Shown here in pieces: positions 34,499 to 42,501 of a stretch of 64,000 nt of DNA. The translations under genes and the position numbers were made by a program. Position 1 is the first letter of the stretch. Each line of letters begins with the position of its first letter. Where the stretch lies: NCBI RefSeq assembly GCF_002078175.1, contig NZ_MWFK01000001.1, forward strand, positions 992,001 to 1,056,000, written 5' to 3'. Source of the stretch: Streptomyces sp. M41(2017) (GTDB lineage: Bacteria > Actinomycetota > Actinomycetes > Streptomycetales > Streptomycetaceae). The notes under the pieces are model-generated. The model had not been told where the DNA came from. It worked only from the letters and a program-made list of their open reading frames with translations, and ran no database searches.

Positions 34499-34684
34499 GC
34501 CCCGGCCCAGGGACCGTCCCGGCGCCTGACCGAGCCGCCAGCGACCGGCCCGGCGCGAGCCGGCGGACCGGGCCTCCGCGCAGGGGGCGCACCCGGCCCC
34601 CGGGGCCCACTTGCGCCGCCGGGGGACAATGGACGGTGGCCCTCTTCCGAGAGGGGCACCTGAACCGTACGAGGAGGAGAAGAC

Positions 34685-35062
34685 ATGGCGGAGCCCACGC
34701 CGCGTCGGAACGAACCGCGGCTTCGCCCCGCGCCCCTGCTCTTCGAGCCCGCGGAGGCCGCCGGGGACCCGGAGCACTTCTTCGACCTGGAGTCGATAGA
34801 CGATCCCCACGCGCTGCTGGACCGGGCCACGGAGCTGACGCAGGCGTTCCGCGCCGCTGCCGACCGGGCGCTCGAGTTCCAGGCCATCGCGGCCGCGCAG
34901 CTCGCCGATCCGCGCCGCTTCGACCGGCTGACCACGGCGGCGATCGCCGAGCGGGCCGAGTGGACCGAGGACTACGCGAAGAAGATGGTCGAGTACGGCC
35001 GCGACCTGCTCTCCGGCGCCGAGGGCGGCGGCCACGGCCACGGAGTGTCGGACACCCTCTGA
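34685..35062 (+). CDS. Small conserved hypothetical protein
   Basis: 125 residues, acidic and mainly helical, no membrane segment. 'EHFFDLESIDDPHALLDRATELTQAFRAAADRALEFQ' suggests a long amphipathic helix, and 'ERAEWTEDYAKKMVEYGRDLL' another. The Gly/His-rich tail (GGGHGHG) could bind metal. Strong ribosome-binding site GAGGAGAAGAC before the ATG. It lies 186 bp after the helicase and may be a separate unit. Function unknown. Confidence 0.72.
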   Translation: MAEPTPRRNEPRLRPAPLLFEPAEAAGDPEHFFDLESIDDPHALLDRATELTQAFRAAADRALEFQAIAAAQLADPRRFDRLTTAAIAERAEWTEDYAKKMVEYGRDLLSGAEGGGHGHGVSDTL

Positions 35063-35426
35063 CCGGGGCCCGCGCCCACCCGTGCACCGGGAGCCGTGCG
35101 ACCACCGGACCCCGGCACGGCACGGCTTCGGCCACATCCGCGCGCGCCCTCCGCCGGCCCCGGTCCGGGCCATCCGGCCCGCGGCCTGCTGCGGGCCGTC
35201 CCGCCGACCGGCGCAGCAGCCACCGGCGCCGGTGGACCGCCGCAGCCTCCGCCCGTTCCCCGACCTCCGGCGGTGCCGCGGCCGGCCCTCCGGCACGACA
35301 CGGCCACCCGCTGACCGGGAGCCGTACGGCCCGGCGCTCGGGCGGCGCGATCCCCGCCCGAGTCACCGCACACCGCCGCCGACCCCGGCGCCCCCCGGCC
35401 TCCGCCCGGCGCGGCGTACCCCGCGG

Positions 35427-35458
35427 CCCCTCCGCCCCTCCGCCCCTCCGCCCCTCCG
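35427..35458. repeat. Four perfect 8-bp tandem repeats
   Basis: CCCCTCCG repeated four times without change, in the gene-free stretch. Confidence 0.9.
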
Positions 35459-35523
35459 CCTCGACCGGCGGTCCGACCTCGTGCCCCGGCACCCGGCCCG
35501 GAACCGGCTCGCCCCACCTGAGC

Positions 35524-35548
35524 CCGGCTCCGCGACGTGCGGAGCCGG
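35524..35548. terminator. Strong hairpin in the gene-free stretch
   Basis: Perfect 10-bp stem CCGGCTCCGC / GCGGAGCCGG with a 5-nt loop GACGT. It could be a terminator for transcripts from upstream, although it lies 460 bp beyond the nearest stop. Confidence 0.5.
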
Positions 35549-35689
35549 AGTCGCGCAGCCTCCCCGGTGGGTCCGGTCCCGGGACAGCGCGGCACGTCGC
35601 GGTCCTGCCGTCCGGAACCTCGCCGGGGCACCCGCGGGCCGCCGGGAAGCGGGTGACGGTCAGGTCCTCCCTGCCAAACGCAAGATCGC

Positions 35690-35701
35690 TGGCATATGCC
35701 A
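35690..35701. promoter_or_regulatory. 12-bp palindrome TGGCATATGCCA, copy 1
   Basis: Perfect 12-bp palindrome with an AT-rich centre, 92 bp upstream of the primase/polymerase-like gene. An identical copy lies at 49728-49739 upstream of the IclR gene. Possible operator; regulator unknown. Confidence 0.5.
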
Positions 35702-35780
35702 GGCGGGCAAGATACTCCCCTCCACCCGCTCCTGTCCCGGTTTTTCGCAACCCTCCGGAACGGCCCGCTCACCGCCGGTA

Positions 35781-35792
35781 GACGTATACGTC
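35781..35792. promoter_or_regulatory. Palindrome GACGTATACGTC abutting a start codon
   Basis: Perfect 12-bp palindrome ending directly before the ATG at 35793, where a Shine-Dalgarno sequence would be expected and is absent. It may be an operator, or the gene may be read from a leaderless transcript. Confidence 0.45.
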
Positions 35793-36488
35793 ATGAGCAG
35801 CACACGGAACCCGGCCAGCAGCACCCCGCACAGCCCCGGAACACCGTTGCCCGAGTGGCGGGACGCCTCGGGGGTCACCTCCGAGGGAGCCGCCTGGCTC
35901 GCCTCGGCAGGAACGTATCCCCGAAGCATGCTCGCCCTCTGGGCGGAGCGGCCGGACGCGCCGGTCGTGCTGCCGTGCGGCAGCGCCTTCGACGTCGTCA
36001 GCGCACCGTCGCTCTTCGGTCGCCGCATGCTCGACCGGCTCTGGGACGATGGCCCGGGCTCGGGCCCGGTGGCCGCGTACCGCGGGCGGATGCTGCTGTT
36101 CGCCGCGCCCGGCACCGCCCAGCGGCTGCCGTCCCTGATGCGCTGGGAGGAGTGGGGGTCCGAGGGGCGGGACTCCACAGGGCACGGAGCCGCGGGCGGG
36201 CACGTGGGCCGCTGCCGCGAGGTGCCGCCCCTGCTCTGTCACGGCAGCGGGGACGCGGTGACCGTTCCGGCGCTCGCCGCGCCCGGTGTCACGGCGGATC
36301 CCGGCCGACACGACGCGCGCTGGCTGGTCGCCCCCGACACCCGTCAGCCATGGCTCCCCGGACCCGAGATCCTGCTCTGGGCGGCCGTGCGGGCGGCCCG
36401 TGCGGCGGTGTCGGCGGCGGTGCGGATATCGATTTTTCCTCGCGCCGATCAGGATGCTAAGGTCTACGACGTCAGCAGGCGCCGCTAG
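35793..36488 (+). CDS. Primase/polymerase-like conserved protein
   Basis: 231 residues. 'EWRDASGVTSEGAAWLASAGTYPRSMLALWAERPDAPVVLPCGSAFDVV' and 'AAYRGRMLLFAAPGTAQRLPSLMRWEEWG' resemble the N-terminal primase/polymerase-type domain of Streptomyces proteins usually labelled bifunctional DNA primase/polymerase. I see no full catalytic metal triad, so enzymatic activity is doubtful. A Ser-rich N-terminal tail precedes the domain. The stop codon TAG lies inside the 5' acceptor region of tRNA-Lys, a 10-bp overlap. Confidence 0.7.
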   Translation: MSSTRNPASSTPHSPGTPLPEWRDASGVTSEGAAWLASAGTYPRSMLALWAERPDAPVVLPCGSAFDVVSAPSLFGRRMLDRLWDDGPGSGPVAAYRGRMLLFAAPGTAQRLPSLMRWEEWGSEGRDSTGHGAAGGHVGRCREVPPLLCHGSGDAVTVPALAAPGVTADPGRHDARWLVAPDTRQPWLPGPEILLWAAVRAARAAVSAAVRISIFPRADQDAKVYDVSRRR

Positions 36489-36552
36489 CTCAGTTGGTTA
36501 GAGCAGCTGACTCTTAATCAGCGGGTCCGGGGTTCGAGTCCCTGGCGGCGCA
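36479..36552 (+). tRNA. tRNA-Lys (CTT), copy 1
   Basis: Acceptor stem GCGCCGC/GCGGCGC, D arm GCTC..GAGC, anticodon stem GCTGA..TCAGC with loop CTCTTAA, T arm with TTCGAGT, discriminator A. CCA is not encoded. Two identical copies lie at 50790 and 60510. Confidence 0.96.
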
Positions 36553-36558
36553 CGCCAA

Positions 36559-36600
36559 CGAGAGCGGGATGATCGCGGAAACGCGAGCGTCCCGCTCTCG
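36559..36600. terminator. tRNA-Lys copy 1 terminator
   Basis: Perfect 11-bp stem CGAGAGCGGGA / TCCCGCTCTCG (36559-36569 and 36590-36600), followed by a short T-run (TCGTTT). It also lies beyond the stop of the convergent M6 protease gene. Confidence 0.82.
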
Positions 36601-36635
36601 TCGTTTCCCCCCTCTCCCGACCTCGCCGCGTCCGC

Positions 36636-38066
36636 TCAGCCCGTCGTGATCCTGACCGTCCAGGAGCCCGACGCCGTCCGGTCCTCCACCGCCACCCGGA
36701 CGTTCTCGCCCGGCACCGTGAAGCTCTCGCCGACGCTCACCGGGGCATCCGCCAGGGGCGGGTACACCGAGTCCTCCCAGCAGGCCTCGGTGTGCGGGTG
36801 GGCGTCGAGGACCTGGACGGGGCCGCCGCCCGACTCGGTGTCGCTGCTCACCCGGTAGACGAGCACCCCCTGCGTGCAGGTCGAGCCGTCGTTGCCCACC
36901 GAGCCGCGCGCCTCGAAGGCGAGGGCACTGCCGGGGCCCGTCGGGACGACCGCCAGCTTGGTGCCCCGCCCGACACCGAACGTCCGCGTGCCCGGGAGGG
37001 CGGCGACCCCCAGCGCCCCGGGCTCGGCCGCCCCACCGGCGCTGCCCGGCGCCCCGCCCGAGGCGCCGGCCGCGCCGACGGGACCCGTGCCGCCCACCGG
37101 CCGCACCGCCGCACCCGCCGCACCCGCGGATCCGGCCGGCGGCCCGGCGCCGAGCGGTTCCAGCGTCAGACGGGTGGTGCCCGAACCCCGTACGCACGCC
37201 ACCTGGTTCGGTTCCAGCCAGCCCAGCCGCCACTTGTGCCACCCGAAGAGGTCGGGCGCGAGGCCGAACTGGCTGCCCATGAGGTCCCAGTCGCCGACGT
37301 ACGTGTCCCAGTCGCCCTTGCCGTCCTCGGGGCGGTGGTACAGGTCGGGCAGGTCGAAGACATGGCCGGTCTCGTGCGCGAGGACGAGGCGGTCCGGCGG
37401 GTGCTTCTCGAAGACCGTGACGACCCGGCGGATGTCCTTGCCGTCGGCGCGCAGCGGTGCGTCCAGGTTGACGACCTTCGTGGCGTCGGAGTCGACGCCC
37501 GGCGCGTCCGGGTCGGCGACGAAGTAGACGACGTCGTAGCGCGAGAAGTCGACCTGTGGGTCGGACACGGCGAGGGCGTCGCGCAGATAGGCGGCCCGGT
37601 CGGTGGCGTTCCAGTCGCGCTGTATGGCGTACGAGGTGGAGGGGTGCGGCATCTGGATCCAGGCGCGCTGGGGGTGCGGGCGGACCGTGAACCTGCCGTA
37701 CGAGGCACGTTCGAAGAAACGGCTGGTGGCGGGGAAGTAGTCGCCGGTCAGCTCGGCCGGCGTGGTGGTCGGGGTGGAGTCCGGGAACGACAGGAACACC
37801 ATCACGGCGTCGAGGGGACGGGTGGGGCGCACATAGGAGGAGTTCCAGGTGTCGGCGCCCTCCGAGTGGTGCGCCTCGGTGCGCGTCAGGGCGCAGGGGT
37901 CCGCGAGGGGCTCGGCGAGCGCGGGGCCGGGCACCAGGGAGGTCGCGGCGAGCGCGGTCATCGAGGTGAACGCGGCCGCGTTCCTGCGCCAGCGGGGCAG
38001 CCCTTCACGGGCGGGGCCGCGCAGGGCCCCACGAGTGAGAACCCCCAGGGGGAGCGGACGCGGCAC
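36636..38066 (-). CDS. Secreted M6-family metalloprotease
   Basis: 476 residues. Signal region (about 1-52, 'NAAAFTSMTALAATSLVPGPALA'), catalytic domain with 'LDAVMVFLSFPDS', 'SYGRFTVRPH' and the zinc motif HETGHVFDLPD (HExxHxxxxxD, as in immune-inhibitor-A type M6 peptidases), then a beta-rich C-terminal domain. That domain is interrupted by a Gly/Ala/Pro-rich insert of about 60 residues ('AGPPAGSAGAAGAAVRPVGG' region). GTG 38066 has GGAGG 5 nt upstream. Activity is expected in the extracellular space. Confidence 0.88.
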   Translation of the reverse strand: MPRPLPLGVLTRGALRGPAREGLPRWRRNAAAFTSMTALAATSLVPGPALAEPLADPCALTRTEAHHSEGADTWNSSYVRPTRPLDAVMVFLSFPDSTPTTTPAELTGDYFPATSRFFERASYGRFTVRPHPQRAWIQMPHPSTSYAIQRDWNATDRAAYLRDALAVSDPQVDFSRYDVVYFVADPDAPGVDSDATKVVNLDAPLRADGKDIRRVVTVFEKHPPDRLVLAHETGHVFDLPDLYHRPEDGKGDWDTYVGDWDLMGSQFGLAPDLFGWHKWRLGWLEPNQVACVRGSGTTRLTLEPLGAGPPAGSAGAAGAAVRPVGGTGPVGAAGASGGAPGSAGGAAEPGALGVAALPGTRTFGVGRGTKLAVVPTGPGSALAFEARGSVGNDGSTCTQGVLVYRVSSDTESGGGPVQVLDAHPHTEACWEDSVYPPLADAPVSVGESFTVPGENVRVAVEDRTASGSWTVRITTG

Positions 38067-38418
38067 GTCGACCTCCGGATGCGGATTTCGGGACACCGCA
38101 CCCAGCCTGTGTGTATTTGTATTACTTCGCCCTGTTTGTCTGCACCAGAAGAGTGAGAGGGCTGACGGGGCGACACCCCCGGCCACTCACGGAACGTCAC
38201 ATGCGGTCGGCAGAGGAAGGAACCCGTCCAGATGCAGGCAGAAACGATCTGTCAGAACGGGTGGTTGTTCCGGGACACTGGACAGGGGCTGCACCGTTCC
38301 GAGGCCAGCCTCTATGATCGGCACACTTTCCTGCACCGACACGGCTTGTGCGGCCGCCCAGTCCGGCCGACCACCCGAGAGACCCATACGAAGAACGACT
38401 GCACTGCGGGAGCGAGCG
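38067..38418. other. Divergent region between M6 protease and cdgA
   Basis: 352 bp with an AT-richer island around 38106-38145 (TGTGTATTTGTATTACTTCG), the likely promoter zone. cdgA is a known BldD target in S. coelicolor; I could not find a BldD box (AGTGA-Nm-TCACC) with normal spacing by eye. Confidence 0.5.
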
Positions 38419-40344
38419 GTGAGCGGAACGTCCGAAGGGCCGGCGCCCGCGGGAGACCTCGTCCGGCCGACCGTCACAGAGCGTCACGTCGACACGTCTT
38501 CTCGTCCGTCCGCCGGGTCCTCCCCCGGCACATCCGCCCCTCCCCCACCACCCGTGTCCTCCGGGTCACCGGGGACGGCCGTGGAGCCGGCGGCCCCCGA
38601 CGGAACGTCACCCCGCGCCTTCCAGGCGGCGTTCGCCACCGCCCCGCTCGCGATGGCCGTCGTGGACCGCGACGGCACCGTCGTCACCGCGAACGAGTCC
38701 CTGGCCCTGCTGCTGGGCGTCGAGGCGCGCGCGTTCGCCGGGCGGTCCGCCTCCGATCTGGTGGACCTGGCCTCCGACGCCCGGACCTGGCACGCCTACC
38801 GCGAGGTGCTGCGCGGCCGGCAGGCACGACTGCGCTGCACCCGCCGGCTCAAGCACCCCGACGGCCACTCCCTCTGGGTGCAGATCACGGTCACCCCGCT
38901 GCCCCCGCAGGAGGAGGCGGTCCTGGTGTCGGTCGCCGACATCGGTCCCCGGCGTGAACTCCAGGCCCGGCTGCGGCACTTGCAGATGCACGACCCGGTG
39001 ACCCGGCTGCCCAACCGCACGCTGTTCTTCGAACGGCTCACGGCGGCCCTGGAGGCGGAGGCGTACGAGGACGGCGGCACCGGCCGGATCGGGCTCTGCT
39101 ATCTGGACCTCGACGGCTTCAAGGCGGTCAACGACACACTCGGCCACCGGGTCGGGGACCGGCTGCTCGCGGCCGTCGCGGAGCGGCTGACGCGCTGCGC
39201 CGACGAGGCGGGGCACGCCCGGGCCACGTCACCCCTGGTGGCGCGGCTGGGGGGCGACGAGTTCGCGCTGCTGGTCGAGGACTCGACCGGCACCGAGCAG
39301 GTGGCGGACCTCGCCGAGTCCGTACTGAAGGCCCTCCAGGCGCCGTTCGACCTGTCGGGTCAGCGGCTGTCCCTGTCGGCGTCCATCGGGGTCGTCGAGC
39401 GGCGGGCCACCGGGACGACCGCGACGGGACTGATGCAGGCCGCCGACACCACGCTGTACTGGGCGAAGGCCGACGGCAAGGGCCGCTGGACGCTCTTCGA
39501 CCCGGAGCGCAACGCGCACCGCATGACGCGCCAGGCACTGTCCTCCACCCTGCGTTCCGCCGTCGAGCGCGGCGAATTCGCCCTGGAGTACCAGCCGTTG
39601 GTGGGCATGGAGGACGGCGGAGTGCACGGGGTGGAGGCGCTGGTCCGCTGGAACCATCCGCGATTCGGCATGCTGACGCCGAATCGGTTCATCGGACTGG
39701 CCGAGGAGGACGGGTCGATCGTGCAGCTCGGCCGCTGGGTGCTGGCCACCGCCTGCCGGCAGGCCCGCCGCTGGCAGCTGGACCATCCGGACGCGCCGCC
39801 GCTCTTCGTCAGCGTCAACGTCGCCGTGCGCCAGGTGTGGGACTCCGATCTGGTGGCCGACGTGGCGGAGATCCTGGCGGAGACCGGACTCGCCCCGCAT
39901 CTGTTGCAGTTGGAGCTCACGGAGTCGGCGGTGATGGGCTCGGCCGGGCGCCCGCTCCAGGCCCTCCAGGCGCTCAGCGACATGGGCGTCCGCATCGCGA
40001 TCGACGACTTCGGCACCGGCTACTCGAACCTCGCCTACCTCAGCCGGCTCCCCGTGTCCGTGCTGAAGCTGGACGGTTCCTTCGTCCGCGGCTTCCAGTA
40101 CGAGAACGCCGACGGGACCTCAGCCCACCCGAACCCGGCCGACGAGGTGATCGTCGAGGCGCTGATCCAGCTCGCGCACCGGCTCGGACTGACCGTCACC
40201 GCGGAGTGCGTGGAGACGGCCTCGCAGGCGTCCCGGCTGCGCGGGATCGGCTGCGACACCGGACAGGGGTGGCTCTACTCCCGGCCGGTGGCACCGGACC
40301 GCATCTCCGCGCTGCTGACCTCGGGCGCCTGCCCGCTGGCCTGA
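38419..40344 (+). CDS. cdgA: PAS-GGDEF-EAL cyclic-di-GMP enzyme CdgA
   Basis: 641 residues. Disordered Pro/Ser N-terminus (about 1-65), PAS domain (about 70-190, 'FATAPLAMAVVDRDGTVVTANESL'), GGDEF domain with an intact motif at residues 278-282 (RLGGDEF), and EAL domain with E406-A407-L408 plus the other metal and catalytic residues ('LELTES', 'IDDFGTGYSN', 'TAECVET'). Both diguanylate cyclase and phosphodiesterase activities look possible. No RxxD inhibitory site lies upstream of GGDEF. No membrane helix, so cytoplasmic. Sequence type and position match S. coelicolor CdgA (SCO2817), a BldD-controlled regulator of sporulation. GTG 38419 has GGGAG 6 nt upstream. Confidence 0.93.
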   Translation: MSGTSEGPAPAGDLVRPTVTERHVDTSSRPSAGSSPGTSAPPPPPVSSGSPGTAVEPAAPDGTSPRAFQAAFATAPLAMAVVDRDGTVVTANESLALLLGVEARAFAGRSASDLVDLASDARTWHAYREVLRGRQARLRCTRRLKHPDGHSLWVQITVTPLPPQEEAVLVSVADIGPRRELQARLRHLQMHDPVTRLPNRTLFFERLTAALEAEAYEDGGTGRIGLCYLDLDGFKAVNDTLGHRVGDRLLAAVAERLTRCADEAGHARATSPLVARLGGDEFALLVEDSTGTEQVADLAESVLKALQAPFDLSGQRLSLSASIGVVERRATGTTATGLMQAADTTLYWAKADGKGRWTLFDPERNAHRMTRQALSSTLRSAVERGEFALEYQPLVGMEDGGVHGVEALVRWNHPRFGMLTPNRFIGLAEEDGSIVQLGRWVLATACRQARRWQLDHPDAPPLFVSVNVAVRQVWDSDLVADVAEILAETGLAPHLLQLELTESAVMGSAGRPLQALQALSDMGVRIAIDDFGTGYSNLAYLSRLPVSVLKLDGSFVRGFQYENADGTSAHPNPADEVIVEALIQLAHRLGLTVTAECVETASQASRLRGIGCDTGQGWLYSRPVAPDRISALLTSGACPLA

Positions 40345-40352
40345 CCGGGCGC

Positions 40353-40384
40353 GGGCGGGGCGGCCGGACACGGCCACCCCGCCC
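40353..40384. terminator. Bidirectional terminator cdgA / LLM gene
   Basis: GGGCGGGG (40353-40360) pairs with CCCCGCCC (40377-40384), with an inner GGCC/GGCC extension after one mismatch. It lies between convergent stops. Confidence 0.7.
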
Positions 40385-40425
40385 TTCCCCGCCTCACCCG
40401 GTCCCCCGGGTCCGCGGACCTGCCC

Positions 40426-41541
40426 TCAGACCCCGGTGTCCTGGGCCTTCGGCAACCCGTAGGCGTCCGCGATCAGTTCGTAGGAGCGCAGCCGCACGTC
40501 CCCGCCGTGCGCGTTGCCCGTGATCATCAACTCGTCGGCCCCGGTGCGCTTCTGGAGGTCGTCGAGTCCGGTGCGCACCTCGTCGGCGGTTCCGTGGATG
40601 ACATTGGCGTTCCAGGAGTCGATGAACTCCCGCTCCATCGGGCTGAATTCGTACGCCTCGGCCTCCTCCGGCGTCGGGACGAGTCCCGGGCGGCCGGTGC
40701 GCAGGCGGACCATGTTCAGGGCGGCGGCCAGCACCTGGCGGCGGGCCTCCCGCTCGTCGTCCGTGGCGAGCGCGGAGACGCCGATGAGGGCGTACGGGGC
40801 GTCCAGGACCGCGCTCGGCCGGAAGGACTCGCGATAGAGGTCCAGCGCCGGAACGGTGTTCTGCGCCGAGAAGTGGTGGGCGAAGGCGAAGGGCAGACCG
40901 AGCACTCCGGCGAGCCGGGCGCTGAAGCCGGACGAGCCGAGCAGCCAGATCGGCGGCCGGTGCGGGGACTGGACGCCGCCGGGCGAGGTGGACTGGACGG
41001 GGCCCGGCACGGCGTGGATCCGCGCGTACGGGTGACCGTCGGGGAAGTCGTCGTCCAGGAAGCGGGTGAGTTCGGCGAGCTGCTCGGGGAAGTCGTCGGC
41101 GCCCTCGTTGAGCCGCTGGGACCGGCGCAGCGCCGCGGCCGTGGCCCCGTCCGTTCCGGGGGCACGCCCGAGGCCGAGGTCGACGCGGCCCGGGGCCATC
41201 GCTTCGAGGGTGCCGAACTGCTCCGCGATGACCAGCGGAGCGTGGTTCGGGAGCATCACTCCGCCGGAGCCCAGGCGGATGCGGTCCGTGTGGGCGGCCA
41301 GGTGGGCGAGGATCACCGCGGGCGAGGAGCTGGCCACGCCCGGCATCGAGTGGTGCTCCGCCACCCAGTAGCGGTGGAAGCCGCGGGATTCGGCGAGGCG
41401 GGCGATCTGCACGCTGGTGCGCAGGGCGTCGGTCGCGGTGCGGCCCGCGCCCACGGTGACCAGGTCCAGTACGGAGAGGGGGACCGGGGCGGTGCCCTGT
41501 GTCGTGCCTCGGATCTCGCCCGTTTCGGCCGTCTCGTCCAC
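40426..41541 (-). CDS. LLM-class flavin-dependent oxidoreductase
   Basis: 371 residues. Bacterial-luciferase-like barrel: 'VPLSVLDLVTVGAGRTATDALRTSVQIARLAE', 'GFHRYWVAEHHSMPGVASSSP', 'IRLGSGGVMLPNHAPLVIAEQF', 'GRVDLGLGRAPG' and 'PIWLLGSSGFSARLAGVLGLPFAFAHHF'. These are the marks of FMN-dependent monooxygenases of the alkanal-monooxygenase-like group. The substrate cannot be predicted. GTG 41541 has AGGAGG about 8 nt upstream. Confidence 0.9.
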   Translation of the reverse strand: MDETAETGEIRGTTQGTAPVPLSVLDLVTVGAGRTATDALRTSVQIARLAESRGFHRYWVAEHHSMPGVASSSPAVILAHLAAHTDRIRLGSGGVMLPNHAPLVIAEQFGTLEAMAPGRVDLGLGRAPGTDGATAAALRRSQRLNEGADDFPEQLAELTRFLDDDFPDGHPYARIHAVPGPVQSTSPGGVQSPHRPPIWLLGSSGFSARLAGVLGLPFAFAHHFSAQNTVPALDLYRESFRPSAVLDAPYALIGVSALATDDEREARRQVLAAALNMVRLRTGRPGLVPTPEEAEAYEFSPMEREFIDSWNANVIHGTADEVRTGLDDLQKRTGADELMITGNAHGGDVRLRSYELIADAYGLPKAQDTGV

Positions 41542-41769
41542 CGGGGGTGCCTCCTGTTGCTGCGCGGTCGTTTCCTCTGCGCTGCCAACAGGAGGATGGC
41601 TCCGTTTATTCCTCCCACTCCTCCGGGGGCTGGAGCCCCGGGAGGCCGGAGGTGGGCGGGAGGACGTGTCTTCTTCGTCCCCTCCACCCCTGCCCGTCCC
41701 GTCCCCGGGACTCCGTGCCGGACCCCGCTCCGCAAGCGCCGGAGGGGGCTGGAACAGCCCGCGATCGCC

Positions 41770-42501
41770 CTACGCCTGGACGATGGGTTCCCTGGTGAAG
41801 AGGGCGCCCAGGCGGGGGGCGTTCACGCGGCGGTCCGTCAGGCGGAGTGCCTCCCAGACCGAGACCTGGTTGGCGGTGAGGACCGGTTTGCCGAGTTCCT
41901 TCTCCAGGTCGGGGATGTGCGCCACGGTGTGCAGGGCGGTGTCCGGGAGGAGGACCGCCTCGGCGTCCGGGCGGTCCACGTCGCGCGCCAGGGCGAGCAC
42001 CTGGTCGTACTCCCAGGTGCCGACCTCGGCCGCGGTGACGACGCCGGAGGCGCTCACCGCCACCACCTCGGTGCCGGCCTCCTTGAGGAACGCGGCGAAG
42101 AGCGCGGCCACGTCCTCGGGGTAGGTGGCCCCGATCGCCACGCGGGTCGCCCCGATCTCCTGGACGGCGTGCGCGAAGGCGAAGGACGTCGAGGAGGCGG
42201 GGAGGCCGGCCGACCGGGCGAGGCCGCGGACCTGCTCGTGGGCGCCCTGCCAGCCGCGGACGAAGCTGCCGCTGGTGCACGCCCAGACCACGGCCTCGGC
42301 CCCGGACAGGCGCAGCTCCTCGACACCCGCCTCCAGGCGTTCCGCGGACCCCATCTCGAGCAGGGCGTCCACGCGGTGGGCGTCCTCCCCGATGTCCGTG
42401 TGGACGACGGTCAGGCGGACGTCGCTGCCGAGCAGCTGCTCCATGCGCGGGTAGTCGTCCTCGGCCGAGTGGCCGGGGTAGAGGAATCCGAGTGCGGTCA
42501 T
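41770..42501 (-). CDS. Asp/Glu racemase / maleate-isomerase-like protein lacking the second Cys
   Basis: 243 residues, same fold as the adjacent paralogue ('MTALGFLYPGHSAEDDYPRM', VVWACTSGSFV, 'VLTANQVSVWEALRLT'). The first catalytic Cys is present (Cys75 in ACTSGS), but the position aligned with the second Cys is Asp187 (LLPDTAL against FISCTNL in the paralogue). This predicts changed chemistry or loss of activity. The ATG overlaps the upstream gene's stop (ATGA), so the two are coupled and may form a heteromer. EutA of ectoine-use clusters belongs to this superfamily. Confidence 0.82.
   Translation of the reverse strand: MTALGFLYPGHSAEDDYPRMEQLLGSDVRLTVVHTDIGEDAHRVDALLEMGSAERLEAGVEELRLSGAEAVVWACTSGSFVRGWQGAHEQVRGLARSAGLPASSTSFAFAHAVQEIGATRVAIGATYPEDVAALFAAFLKEAGTEVVAVSASGVVTAAEVGTWEYDQVLALARDVDRPDAEAVLLPDTALHTVAHIPDLEKELGKPVLTANQVSVWEALRLTDRRVNAPRLGALFTREPIVQA

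Larger units (their letters stand above)
35063..35792. other. 730-bp gene-free stretch
   Basis: Very C-rich on the plus strand. It contains a 7-bp hairpin at 35176-35197, a 4 x 8-bp repeat (35427-35458), a strong hairpin (35524-35548) and two palindromes near the next gene (35690-35701 and 35781-35792). The short ORFs here lack normal codon bias. Confidence 0.55.

Noticed and set aside
35427..35458. CCCCTCCG repeats as a CRISPR-like or functional array
   Set aside because: Units are only 8 bp with no spacers; a simple low-complexity tract.
35063..35792. Genes in the 730-bp gap (several 70-240-codon ORFs)
   Set aside because: Pro/Arg-rich, no codon-position bias and no ribosome-binding sites.
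38152..38190. BldD box before cdgA (AGTGA ... TCAC)
   Set aside because: Half-sites are 30 bp apart, beyond the spacing I consider normal; BldD control is known for cdgA but not shown by this pair.
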